In this document: piece after piece, positions 7,616-14,599 of the stretch
How positions within the stretch are numbered: the stretch's first letter is position 1
Layout of the letters: every line of letters starts with the position of its first letter
NCBI GenBank assembly: GCA_047605445.1
Contig: JASGFP010000077.1
Span: forward strand, 1-20,078
Direction of reading: 5' to 3'
Length of the DNA: 20,078 nucleotides
Origin: JAJXWB01 sp047605445
GTDB lineage: Bacteria; Pseudomonadota; Alphaproteobacteria; Rhizobiales; Beijerinckiaceae
Notes under the pieces: generated by a model
Seen by the model: only the letters and a program-made list of their open reading frames with translations
Told to the model about the DNA's origin: nothing
Databases searched by the model: none
Translations under genes and position numbers: made by a program

Positions 7616-7637
7616 GCGATCCGGGACGCCGGATCGC
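7616..7637 (+). promoter_or_regulatory. Perfect 9-bp hairpin just upstream of the soxA ribosome-binding site
   Basis: GCGATCCGG (7616-7624), a 4-base loop GACG, and CCGGATCGC (7629-7637) form a perfect inverted repeat. It ends 5 bases before the soxA Shine-Dalgarno GGGAGGGG (7643-7650). It could be an mRNA stem that sets expression or stability of soxA versus soxCDYZ, or a DNA operator. The AT-rich run ACAAATAATG at 7601-7610 just upstream could be part of a promoter -10 region, but no matching -35 was clear. Confidence 0.45.
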
Positions 7638-7651
7638 CGCTCGGGAGGGGA

Positions 7652-8467
7652 ATGATGAGAGGGTTGAATTTCGCAATGGCCGCGCTTGCCGCGACCGCGC
7701 TGCTCGGCGCAGCCGGCGCCTTCGCAGAAGGCGACAAGTCGATCGAGGGCATCGAGAAATATCGCGAGGCGTTGAAGGACGGCAACCCGGCCGAATTGTT
7801 CGAGGCAAGCGGCGAAGAGCTTTGGAAGAAGCCCGCCGGACCGAAGAACGTCTCGCTGGAAAAATGCGATCTCGGCCTCGGCGCAGGCGTGGTCGCCGGC
7901 GCCTATGCGCAACTGCCGCGCTACTTCAAGGACACCGACAAGGTGCAGGACGCAGAAAGCCGCGTGCTGACCTGCATGACGAACCTGCAGGGCGTCGACG
8001 TCTCGAAATATATAAACGCCAACTGGGGTTCGCCGGAGAAGGACGAGCTCAACGCCATCGCCACATTCATCTCCGGCATGTCGAAGGACAAGCCGGTGAA
8101 GGTGAGCCTCGCACACCCGAAGGAACAGGCGATGTTCAATCTGGGCAGGCGCATGTTTTATTATCAGGGCGGGCCGCACGATTTCGCTTGCGCTACCTGC
8201 CATGGTCAGGAAGGCGTGCGCATCCGCCTGCAGGAATTGCCGAATATTCCCACGCCAAAGGGCGCAGCGTCGGGATGGACGTCGTGGCCCGCCTATCGCG
8301 TCAGCGCGGGCCAGATGTGGGGTATGCAATGGCGCCTCGCCGATTGCTTCCGCCAGCAGCGTTTCCCCGAGCCGATCTACGGATCGGACGCGACTGTCGC
8401 GCTGTCGATGTTCATGGCCGCGACGTCCAACGGCGCGATCATGCAGACGCCCGGCATCAAGCGGTAA
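7652..8467 (+). CDS. soxA: SoxA, catalytic cytochrome c subunit of SoxAX (single-haem type)
   Basis: The protein has 271 residues. Tandem ATGs at 7652 and 7655 follow the strong site GGGAGGGGA. The signal peptide (FAMAALAATALLGAAGAFAEG) shows periplasmic location. Only one haem motif is present, CATCHG (Cys180-His184). The N-terminal domain has two lone cysteines instead (Cys72 in EKCDLG and Cys108 in LTCMTN), which in single-haem SoxA proteins form a disulfide replacing the lost haem. Cys232 in RLADCFRQQRFPEP is the expected axial ligand that becomes a persulfide in the active site. SoxAX joins thiosulfate oxidatively to SoxY. The gene is followed 10 bases later by soxX. The single-haem state is read directly from the sequence; the disulfide is inferred from the family. 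Confidence 0.96.
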   Translation: MMRGLNFAMAALAATALLGAAGAFAEGDKSIEGIEKYREALKDGNPAELFEASGEELWKKPAGPKNVSLEKCDLGLGAGVVAGAYAQLPRYFKDTDKVQDAESRVLTCMTNLQGVDVSKYINANWGSPEKDELNAIATFISGMSKDKPVKVSLAHPKEQAMFNLGRRMFYYQGGPHDFACATCHGQEGVRIRLQELPNIPTPKGAASGWTSWPAYRVSAGQMWGMQWRLADCFRQQRFPEPIYGSDATVALSMFMAATSNGAIMQTPGIKR

Positions 8468-8477
8468 GGAGAGGGAC

Positions 8478-9107
8478 ATGAAGAAGACATTTCTCACTCT
8501 CGCCGTTCTCGCCGCCGGCGCGCCGGCCTTCGCCGCAGACACCAACTGGGGCGCAGGCGCAGACGACGCCGCCTTCAAGGCGATGGTGCAGTCGAGCTTC
8601 CGCGACAAGGGCATAGCGAAACTCTCGCGCCTCGACCAGGACGCGACGCAGGCCTTCTGCTCCGACCCGAAGCACGCCGACGACAAGGACTCGGCCAAGA
8701 TGCGCGAGAAGATCGAGGCCGAGAACATGGCGTCGATCAAATGGCCCTCCGACGGCAAGTATCTCGGCGACTGGAAGGAGGGCGAGAAGATCGCGCAAAG
8801 CGGCCGCGGCCTCACCTCCACCGACAAGGCCGACGCGCCCAACGGAGGCAATTGCTACAATTGCCATCAGATTTCGCCGAAGGAAATTTCCTACGGCACG
8901 ATCGGCCCGAGTCTGCTCGGCTACGGCAAGCTGCGGCCAAACAACGAAGAGACGCTCAAATACACCTGGGCGCGCATCTACAATTCCAAGGCCACCAACG
9001 CCTGCTCCAACATGCCGCGGGCAGGGCACATGGGCATCATCACGGAAAAGCAGATTCAGGATCTGATGGCCCTGCTGCTCGATCCGCAATCGCCCGTCAA
9101 TCAGTAA
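8478..9107 (+). CDS. soxX: SoxX, cytochrome c subunit of SoxAX
   Basis: The protein has 209 residues from ATG 8478, preceded by AAGGAGAGGG. A Sec signal (MKKTFLTLAVLAAGAPAFAAD) is followed by a long N-terminal region of about 85 residues without cofactor motifs, then the haem motif CYNCHQ (Cys126-His130). Met179 in CSNMPRAGHMG is the likely distal ligand, with Met185 an alternative. The closing ITEKQIQDLMALLLDPQSPV is typical SoxX. The extended N-terminus paired with a single-haem SoxA matches the Starkeya-type (type II) SoxAX rather than the Paracoccus/Rhodovulum type. SoxX accepts electrons from SoxA during thiosulfate conjugation to SoxY. soxB starts 17 bases after the stop. Confidence 0.95.
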   Translation: MKKTFLTLAVLAAGAPAFAADTNWGAGADDAAFKAMVQSSFRDKGIAKLSRLDQDATQAFCSDPKHADDKDSAKMREKIEAENMASIKWPSDGKYLGDWKEGEKIAQSGRGLTSTDKADAPNGGNCYNCHQISPKEISYGTIGPSLLGYGKLRPNNEETLKYTWARIYNSKATNACSNMPRAGHMGIITEKQIQDLMALLLDPQSPVNQ

Positions 9108-9123
9108 GCGCACAGGCCGACAG

Positions 9124-10845
9124 ATGGATCGTCGTGAATTCCTCACAATGCTCGGCGTGGCGGGCGCCGCGGGCATGGCGCCTGCGGCGGGCTTCGCCCA
9201 GGCGCAGAAGAACGCCGAGAAGATTTACGATGCGCCGCCTTTCGGCAATGTCTCGCTGCTGCATATGACCGATTGCCACGCGCAGCTTCTGCCCGTCTAT
9301 TTCCGCGAGCCCAATCTCAACATCGGCGTCGCGGGCATGGCGGGCAAAGCGCCGCATGTCGTGGGCGAAGCGTTTCTCAAATATTTTGACATTCCCGACG
9401 ACCCGTTGCTGAGGCACGCCTTCACCTACCTCGACTTCGCGCGCTATGCGGGCGTCTATGGCAAGGTCGGCGGCTTCGCCCATCTTGCGACGCTGGTGAA
9501 GCGCATCCGCGCGCAGCGCCCCGGCGCGCTGCTGCTCGACGGCGGCGACACCTGGCACGGCTCCGGCCTCGCGTTGTGGAGCAAGGGGCAGGACATGGTC
9601 GACGCCGCCAAGCTGCTTGGCGTCGACATGATGACCTTGCACTTCGAGAGCACCTACGGGCAGGAGCGCGTGCTCGAAGTCGCGAACGGCGATTTCGCCG
9701 GCAAGATCGACATCGTCGCGCAGAACATCAAGACGGCCGATTTCGGCGATCCCGTGTTCAAGCCCTATGCGATCCGCAACGTCAACGGCGTGAAAGTCGC
9801 TGTCATCGGACAGGCCTTTCCCTATACGCTGATCGCCCATCCCCGCTACATCGCGCCCGACTGGACCTTCGGCATCCAGGAAGAGAACATGCAGAAGACC
9901 GTCGACGCCGCGCGCGGCGAAGGCGCTTCCGTCGTCGTCGTTCTCTCGCACAACGGCATGGACGTCGATCTCAAGATGGCCTCGCGCGTCACTGGCGTCG
10001 ACGCCATTCTCGGCGGCCACACGCACGACGGCGTGCCGCGTCCGACCATCGTCGCCAATGCAAGCGGCAAGACGCTCGTCATGAACGGCGGCTCCAACGG
10101 CAAGTTCCTCAGCGTGCTCGATCTCGATGTGAAGAACGGCAAGGTTTCCGATTTCCGCTACAGGCTGCTGCCGGTCTTCGCCAACCTGCTTCCGCCCGAC
10201 GCCGACATGCAGGCGCTGATCAAGGCCAAGCGCGCCCCCCACGAGGAAAAGCTCGACGAGACGCTGGCGGTGAGCGAAGGGCTTCTCTACCGGCGCGGCA
10301 ATTTCAACGGCAGTTTCGACCAGATCATCCTCGACGCCCTGATGCAGGAGAAGGACGCCGAAATCGCGCTCTCGCCTGGTTTCCGCTGGGGCACGACGAT
10401 CCTGCCGGGCGAGCCGATCCGCATGGAGAACCTGCTCGACCAGACCGCGATCACCTATCCCTGGACCACGGTCACGCAGATGACCGGCGCGCAGATCAAG
10501 GGCGTGCTCGAGGACGTCTGCGACAATCTCTTCAACGCCGATCCCTATTATCAGCAGGGCGGCGACATGGTGCGCGTCGGCGGCATGTCCTATTCCTGCG
10601 ATCCGACCGCCACTATCGGTTCGCGCATCGCCGACATGGCGCTGAACGGCAAGCCGGTCGAAGCGGACAAGACATACAAGGTGGCGGGCTGGGCGCCGGT
10701 CGCCGAAGCCGCGCGCGACGCCGGCGGCGAGCCGATCTGGGAACTCGTGGCGCGCAATCTTCGCGCGAAGAAGACGATCAGGCCGCCGGTTCTCAACATG
10801 CCCACGCTCAAGAATGTCGAAGGCAATCCGGGCATGGCCGCCTGA
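9124..10845 (+). CDS. soxB: SoxB, dimanganese S-sulfosulfanyl-L-cysteine sulfohydrolase
   Basis: The protein has 573 residues. ATG 9124 begins a Tat signal (MDRREFLTMLGVAGAAGMAP). No good Shine-Dalgarno precedes it, so translation may be coupled to soxX. The metallophosphoesterase-like N-terminal half carries the metal ligands in MTDCHAQLLP (Asp50, His52), GGDTWHGSG (Asp142, His145), LSHNGMD (His276) and GGHTHDG (His299, His301). YFREPNLNIG is a SoxB-specific segment and distinguishes it from 5'-nucleotidases. The C-terminal half (about 370-560) is the 5'-nucleotidase C-terminal domain. It hydrolyses the terminal sulfonate from SoxY-bound thiosulfate to release sulfate. The length is normal for the family. 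It is the most diagnostic gene of the locus. Confidence 0.98.
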   Translation: MDRREFLTMLGVAGAAGMAPAAGFAQAQKNAEKIYDAPPFGNVSLLHMTDCHAQLLPVYFREPNLNIGVAGMAGKAPHVVGEAFLKYFDIPDDPLLRHAFTYLDFARYAGVYGKVGGFAHLATLVKRIRAQRPGALLLDGGDTWHGSGLALWSKGQDMVDAAKLLGVDMMTLHFESTYGQERVLEVANGDFAGKIDIVAQNIKTADFGDPVFKPYAIRNVNGVKVAVIGQAFPYTLIAHPRYIAPDWTFGIQEENMQKTVDAARGEGASVVVVLSHNGMDVDLKMASRVTGVDAILGGHTHDGVPRPTIVANASGKTLVMNGGSNGKFLSVLDLDVKNGKVSDFRYRLLPVFANLLPPDADMQALIKAKRAPHEEKLDETLAVSEGLLYRRGNFNGSFDQIILDALMQEKDAEIALSPGFRWGTTILPGEPIRMENLLDQTAITYPWTTVTQMTGAQIKGVLEDVCDNLFNADPYYQQGGDMVRVGGMSYSCDPTATIGSRIADMALNGKPVEADKTYKVAGWAPVAEAARDAGGEPIWELVARNLRAKKTIRPPVLNMPTLKNVEGNPGMAA

Positions 10846-10866
10846 CCTCGACAGAAGGAGGCTCAC

Positions 10867-11301
10867 ATGAACGCATTTCGTAACGCCCTGCAGCGGATCG
10901 GGCTCGGTCTCCTCCTGCTCGTCGGCGCGACGCCGGCCTTCGCCGGCGACAAGGTCGTCTATCACATCGACAACGCGGCGGAGCAGGCGCTCAAAGGTCT
11001 GCGCAACATCCGCAACCATCTCGATGTCGCGCCGGATACGAAGATCGTCGTCGTCACCCATGCCGACGGCATCGACTTCCTGTTCGACGGGGCGAAAGAT
11101 CCAAAGAGCGGCGCCGAATACGCGCCGCTGATCTCCGGCCTCAAGGCTAAGGGCGTCACTTTCGAGGTGTGCGAGATCACCATGAAGCGGCGCAATATCG
11201 GCAAGGACAAGTTCGTGATGGACGCGGATTTCACGCCGTCGGGCGTCGTGCGCCTCGGCGAATTGCAGTTCCGCGAACACTACGCCTACATCAAGCCCTG
11301 A
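10867..11301 (+). CDS. Periplasmic DsrE/DsrF-like sulfur-relay protein
   Basis: The protein has 144 residues, starting at ATG 10867 after a consensus AAGGAGG. The signal peptide (GLGLLLLVGATPAFAGD) exports it, unlike the cytoplasmic DsrEFH and TusBCD proteins. The rest is one DsrE-type domain: a first strand KVVYHIDN, a central hydrophobic strand KIVVVTHADGIDFL, and GVTFEVCEITMKRRNI with Cys102, the only cysteine in the mature protein, at the position of the conserved persulfide-carrying cysteine. It sits 21 bases after soxB and one base before a SoxT-type transporter. Inference: it shuttles a persulfide between SoxYZ or thiosulfate and the transporter. DsrE-like genes occur in other sox clusters, but their exact role is not settled. 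Confidence 0.85.
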   Translation: MNAFRNALQRIGLGLLLLVGATPAFAGDKVVYHIDNAAEQALKGLRNIRNHLDVAPDTKIVVVTHADGIDFLFDGAKDPKSGAEYAPLISGLKAKGVTFEVCEITMKRRNIGKDKFVMDADFTPSGVVRLGELQFREHYAYIKP

Positions 11302-11302
11302 C

Positions 11303-12370
11303 ATGATCGACTGGCTGATCGATCACATCGGGGACCAGTGGGTTCTCGCGCTCGGCGGCCTGATCATTGGCGTTCTGTTCGGCGCCTTCGCGCAATATTC
11401 GCGCTTCTGCCTGCGCGCCGCCACGCTCGAGATCGCGCATGGGGTGCTCGGCGAGCGCATGGCCATATGGCTCTTCACATTCTCGACCGCGCTCATCGTC
11501 ACGCAGGCGCTTATCCTGCTCGGCCTGTTCGACACCGGCGCGGTGCGCCAGCTCAACAACACCGGCAGCCTGTCGGGCGCGATCATCGGCGGCCTCATGT
11601 TCGGCTGCGGCATGGTTCTCACGCGCGCCTGCGCCAGCCGGATGCTGGTGCTGTCGGCGACGGGCAATCTGCGCGCGCTGCTGTCGGGCCTCGTCTTCGC
11701 CGTCGTCGCGCAGATGTCGCGCGACGGCCTGCTGTCGCCTGCGCGCGCGGCGGTCAACGGCTGGTGGACGATCGACGCGTCCGCGCGCGACCTGCTCGCC
11801 ATGTTCCACATCGGCAACGCGGGCGGTCTCCTCTTCGCGGTCTTGTGGCTGATCGCGGGCGTGGTCATCGCCATCCGCGCGAAGACGCGGCTCGCCTATG
11901 TAGCCGCCGCCATCGGCGTCGGGCTCACCGTCGGCGCCGCCTGGTGGTTCAATTTCCACATGGCCGCCGTCTCGTTTGAAATGGCTCCCGTCCACGCCAT
12001 CAGCTTCACCTCGCCCTCGGCGGACATGCTGATGTATGTGCTCGCGCCCCCCGGCCAGAAGGTCAGTTTCGACCTCGGCCTCATCCCCGGCGTTTTCCTC
12101 GGCGCCTTCATGTCCGGTGCGCTCGGCGGCGATCTGAAGCTCGAGGGCTTTCACGACGGCTCGTCCATGCGGCGCTACATCGCCGGCGGTTGCCTCATGG
12201 GCTTCGGCGGCGTTCTGGCCGGCGGCTGCGCGGTCGGCGCTGGCGTGTCCGGCGCCTCGGTTTTCGCGCTGACCTCGTGGATCGTTCTCTGGTCCATGTG
12301 GATCGGCGCCGTCGTCACGGACCGGCTGGTCGACCAGCGAAAGGAGAAGCGCGCCCTTGCGATTGCATGA
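11303..12370 (+). CDS. soxT: SoxT-type YeeE/YedE membrane transporter of sulfur compounds
   Basis: The protein has 355 residues with about nine hydrophobic segments. It starts at ATG 11303, one base after the DsrE-like gene. Two YeeE/YedE signature repeats are present: MFGCGMVLTRACASR (Cys102, Cys110) and GGCLMGFGGVLAGGCAVGAG (Cys297, Cys309), consistent with a duplicated transporter fold whose cysteines face the pore. Proteins of this kind in sox loci are called SoxT and are proposed to import thiosulfate or sulfane sulfur, either for cytoplasmic use or for signalling. The gene overlaps the following cytochrome by 14 bases. The symbol rests on family plus context; the substrate is not shown by the sequence. 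Confidence 0.85.
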   Translation: MIDWLIDHIGDQWVLALGGLIIGVLFGAFAQYSRFCLRAATLEIAHGVLGERMAIWLFTFSTALIVTQALILLGLFDTGAVRQLNNTGSLSGAIIGGLMFGCGMVLTRACASRMLVLSATGNLRALLSGLVFAVVAQMSRDGLLSPARAAVNGWWTIDASARDLLAMFHIGNAGGLLFAVLWLIAGVVIAIRAKTRLAYVAAAIGVGLTVGAAWWFNFHMAAVSFEMAPVHAISFTSPSADMLMYVLAPPGQKVSFDLGLIPGVFLGAFMSGALGGDLKLEGFHDGSSMRRYIAGGCLMGFGGVLAGGCAVGAGVSGASVFALTSWIVLWSMWIGAVVTDRLVDQRKEKRALAIA

Positions 12371-12671
12371 CCTCGCCCTCGCCGCGCTTCTGGCGCTCTG
12401 CGCATCGGCGGCATCAGCCGAAGATTCCGCGATCGTGGAAGGCCGCGCGCTCCTCAAGGAGCACAATTGCAACGGCAATTGCCACCAAAGTCATTCCGAC
12501 GACAACGAGGCGCTGAGCCTCTACACGCGCGAGGACCGCAAGGCGCGCGACCGCGCCGCGCTCGACCGCTACGTCAAGCTCTGCGTCGACAATGTCGGCG
12601 TGATGGCCTTTCCGGAAGAGGTCGAGAAAATGTCGTCGGCGCTCAACGCCGATTTCTACAAATACAAGTAG
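12357..12671 (+). CDS. Small periplasmic cytochrome c with atypical CX3CH haem motif
   Basis: The protein has 104 residues from TTG 12357, with AAGGAG 10 bases upstream and overlapping the soxT end; no ATG or GTG start is available. A signal peptide (LALAALLALCASAASAED) precedes a short cytochrome-like domain. The haem-attachment segment reads HNCNGNCHQ: Cys38 and Cys42 are separated by three residues rather than two, followed by His43. The C-terminal half (LYTREDRK, VKLCVDNVGVMAFPEEVEKM, LNADFYKYK) resembles a family of about 100-residue single-haem cytochromes with TRxDR, a lone cysteine (Cys77 here) and an ending like YLNxxYY. Relative to that family, extra residues lie in and just after the haem motif. 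Inference: an electron acceptor or sulfur-binding cytochrome in the sox locus. If no haem binds, it could be a cysteine-rich relay protein. Confidence 0.8.
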   Translation: MRLHDLALAALLALCASAASAEDSAIVEGRALLKEHNCNGNCHQSHSDDNEALSLYTREDRKARDRAALDRYVKLCVDNVGVMAFPEEVEKMSSALNADFYKYK

Positions 12672-12687
12672 ACAAAGCGAGGCGCAG

Positions 12688-13695
12688 ATGGCGATCACGC
12701 GGCGAGGCGTTCTGACGGGGGCGGCGGCGGCCGGGTTTCCGCTCACCCAATACAATCTCTGCATGCCCGCTTTCGCCGGCGACGACGACGTGATTCCCGG
12801 GCCGCCGGTCAAGGATCAGCCGATCCGGAAGCTGAGCGAACACGTCTACATGGTCGAGGCGCCCGATGGTTTTCCAACGCCGGAAAATCAGGGCTTGATG
12901 TCGAACATCGTCTTCGTCGTCGGCAAAACGGGCGTCGTCGTCATCGACAGCGGCGCCTCGCTGCAGATCGCGCGCATGAGCATCCGCCAGTTGCAGGGCG
13001 TGACGAAGGCCCCGGTGATCGGCGTCTTCAACACGCATTATCACGGCGATCACTGGCTCGGAAACCACGGCTTCGTCGAGGCCTACGGCAAGGAATTGCC
13101 GATCTACGCCATGGCGGGAACGCGCACGGCGATCGAGGGCGGCACGGGAACGTCCTGGCGCGATTCCATGCTCAAATGGACGAACCAGGCGAGCGCCGGC
13201 ACGCGCATTGTTCCGCCGGGCACGGATATCGAACACGGCTTCACGCTGCCGCTTGGCGACGCGACATTGCGCATCCATCATTACGGAACCGCGCACACGC
13301 CCTTCGACATCGCCATAGAGATTCCCGAAGACAAGGTCATGTGCGTCGGCGACATATTGATGGACCGCCGCATCGCCAACATGGAGGACGGCTCCTATCA
13401 GGGCACGCTCGACGCGATCGACGCGCTGGCGAAGAACAGCGCAACGGCGATCTGGGTCCCCCAGCACGGCGACGCCGGCGTGAAGGTTCTCGACTGGCAG
13501 CGCTCGCTGTTTCAGGGCATCTACGAAGCCTGCACGAAAGCGGTGAAGGAAGGCATACCTCTCGAAGGCGCACTGGCGGTGGCGATGAAGGATCCGCGCG
13601 TCGCGGACAAGGCGGCCGAGACGAAGGGCTGGCCCAACAACATCGGAAAGTACGTGAGTATTGCCTATCTCGAGGCGGAGCAGGCGCAGTTCTGA
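12688..13695 (+). CDS. soxH: SoxH-type metallo-beta-lactamase-fold hydrolase
   Basis: The protein has 335 residues from ATG 12688, preceded by GCGAGGCG. The N-terminus MAITRRGVLTGAAAAGFPL is a Tat-like signal, so it is probably periplasmic. The metallo-beta-lactamase core has THYHGDHWLGN (His117, His119, Asp121, His122), His203 in GTAHTPFD, Asp222 in CVGDIL and His260 in VPQHGDAG: a complete dinuclear metal site. This corresponds to SoxH, found at the ends of sox clusters in Paracoccus and others; it is dispensable in known cases and its substrate is undefined, possibly a thiol ester. It follows the small cytochrome by 16 bases and is the last gene of the sox locus. General MBL-fold identity is certain; the soxH name depends on context. 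Confidence 0.85.
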   Translation: MAITRRGVLTGAAAAGFPLTQYNLCMPAFAGDDDVIPGPPVKDQPIRKLSEHVYMVEAPDGFPTPENQGLMSNIVFVVGKTGVVVIDSGASLQIARMSIRQLQGVTKAPVIGVFNTHYHGDHWLGNHGFVEAYGKELPIYAMAGTRTAIEGGTGTSWRDSMLKWTNQASAGTRIVPPGTDIEHGFTLPLGDATLRIHHYGTAHTPFDIAIEIPEDKVMCVGDILMDRRIANMEDGSYQGTLDAIDALAKNSATAIWVPQHGDAGVKVLDWQRSLFQGIYEACTKAVKEGIPLEGALAVAMKDPRVADKAAETKGWPNNIGKYVSIAYLEAEQAQF

Positions 13696-13736
13696 GCGGC
13701 AGAGAGATGTGATCCGCCGGGCATGACGCAACTCGA

Positions 13737-13758
13737 AACCTCATCCTGAGGAGCCCGC
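13737..13758. repeat. Fragment of a dispersed palindromic intergenic repeat (CCTCATCCTGAGGAGC type)
   Basis: AACCTCATCCTGAGGAGCCC contains the small palindrome CCTCA-tcc-TGAGG (13739-13751). This sequence is the left end of a palindromic element common between genes in Rhizobiales. The usual right arm (GGATGAGG) is absent here, so this looks like a degenerate or truncated copy. It lies about 40 bases after soxH. A tandem CCGGCCT pair follows near 13768-13781. Confidence 0.45.
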
Positions 13759-13811
13759 CTTCGCGTCCGGCCTCCGGCCTGCGCAAGGATATTGCGGCTC
13801 GCAAGCAGCGA

Positions 13812-13841
13812 TTGGCGCGCGGCGCGCGGCTGCGCTATTCT
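13812..13841 (+). promoter_or_regulatory. Possible sigma-70-like promoter for modBC
   Basis: TTGGCG (13812-13817) and TATTCT (13836-13841) are separated by 18 bases and lie about 70 bases upstream of modB. Each matches 4 of 6 consensus bases. The spacer is a GCGCGCGG-rich self-complementary run. The 214-base gap contains no modA and no recognisable ModE box. Confidence 0.3.
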
Positions 13842-13909
13842 CCCGGCGATACAACATCCGGATCGCCGATGCCGCCCGACGCCTTGACCAGCCGCGAGAT
13901 CGCGCAGCG

Positions 13910-14599
13910 ATGCTGAACGGCCTTCCCGCCGATCTCGGCCGCATCATCGGACTCACGCTCGAACTGGCGACGCTGACGACGATCATTCTTCTCGTCGTCG
14001 CCACGCCGCTCGCCTGGTGGCTGGCGCGGTCGCGCGCGCGCTGGAAAGAAATCGTCGCGGCTTTCGTCTCACTGCCCATCGTGCTGCCGCCGACCGTGCT
14101 CGGCTTCTACCTTCTCGTCGCGCTGGGGCCTCAGGGGCCGGGCGGCGCTTTGGCGGGCCTGTGGGGCGCGCGCACGCTCGCCTTCACTTTCGGCGGCCTC
14201 GTCATCGGCTCCATCGTCTATTCGCTGCCCTTCGTCGTGCAGCCCGTCCGCAACGCCTTCGAGGCGATGGGCGACCGGCCGCTGGAGGCGGCCGCCACAT
14301 TGCGCGCTTCGCCCTGGCGCGCTTTCTGGACCGTGGCGCTGCCGATGGCGAGCCCCGGCCTTCTCACCGGCGCCATCCTCGGCTTTGCGCATACGATCGG
14401 CGAATTCGGAGTCGTGCTGATGATCGGCGGCAATATCCCCGGCCGCACGCGCGTTCTGTCGACCGCCATCTTCGACTATGTCGAGAATTCGCAATGGCGC
14501 GAGGCCAACATTCTGGCCGGCGGCATGGTGGTCTTCGCGTTTGCTGTCGTGCTGGCGATGATCCTGATCGAAAAGCGCGTCGCCGGAGTGCGCGCGTGA
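13910..14599 (+). CDS. modB: ModB, molybdate ABC transporter permease
   Basis: The protein has 229 residues with five or six membrane helices and starts at ATG 13910 (weak GAGAT site). The segment FVSLPIVLPPTVLGFYLLV is characteristic of molybdate/tungstate permeases. The cytoplasmic EAA loop that docks on the ATPase is seen as EAAATLRASPWRAFWTVALP, followed by TGAILGFAHTIGEFGVVLMI. The product would form the inner-membrane channel for molybdate, coupled to ModC. modC overlaps its stop by one base. The periplasmic binding protein gene modA, usually directly upstream, is missing here; soxH and a repeat fragment occupy that place. Supply of molybdate is relevant to the Moco enzyme SoxC encoded 8 kb upstream. 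Tungstate specificity cannot be excluded. Confidence 0.93.
   Translation: MLNGLPADLGRIIGLTLELATLTTIILLVVATPLAWWLARSRARWKEIVAAFVSLPIVLPPTVLGFYLLVALGPQGPGGALAGLWGARTLAFTFGGLVIGSIVYSLPFVVQPVRNAFEAMGDRPLEAAATLRASPWRAFWTVALPMASPGLLTGAILGFAHTIGEFGVVLMIGGNIPGRTRVLSTAIFDYVENSQWREANILAGGMVVFAFAVVLAMILIEKRVAGVRA

Noticed and set aside
9097..11304. A 735-codon minus-strand reading frame opposite soxB and the DsrE-like gene.
   Set aside because: It is the longest open frame in the window but has no family signature; soxB on the plus strand has every metal ligand. It reflects codon bias in GC-rich DNA.
13869..13916. A 15-codon upstream frame (MPPDALTSREIAQRC) overlapping the modB start.
   Set aside because: No ribosome-binding site, no attenuator-like structure or biased codons; short frames of this size are expected by chance.
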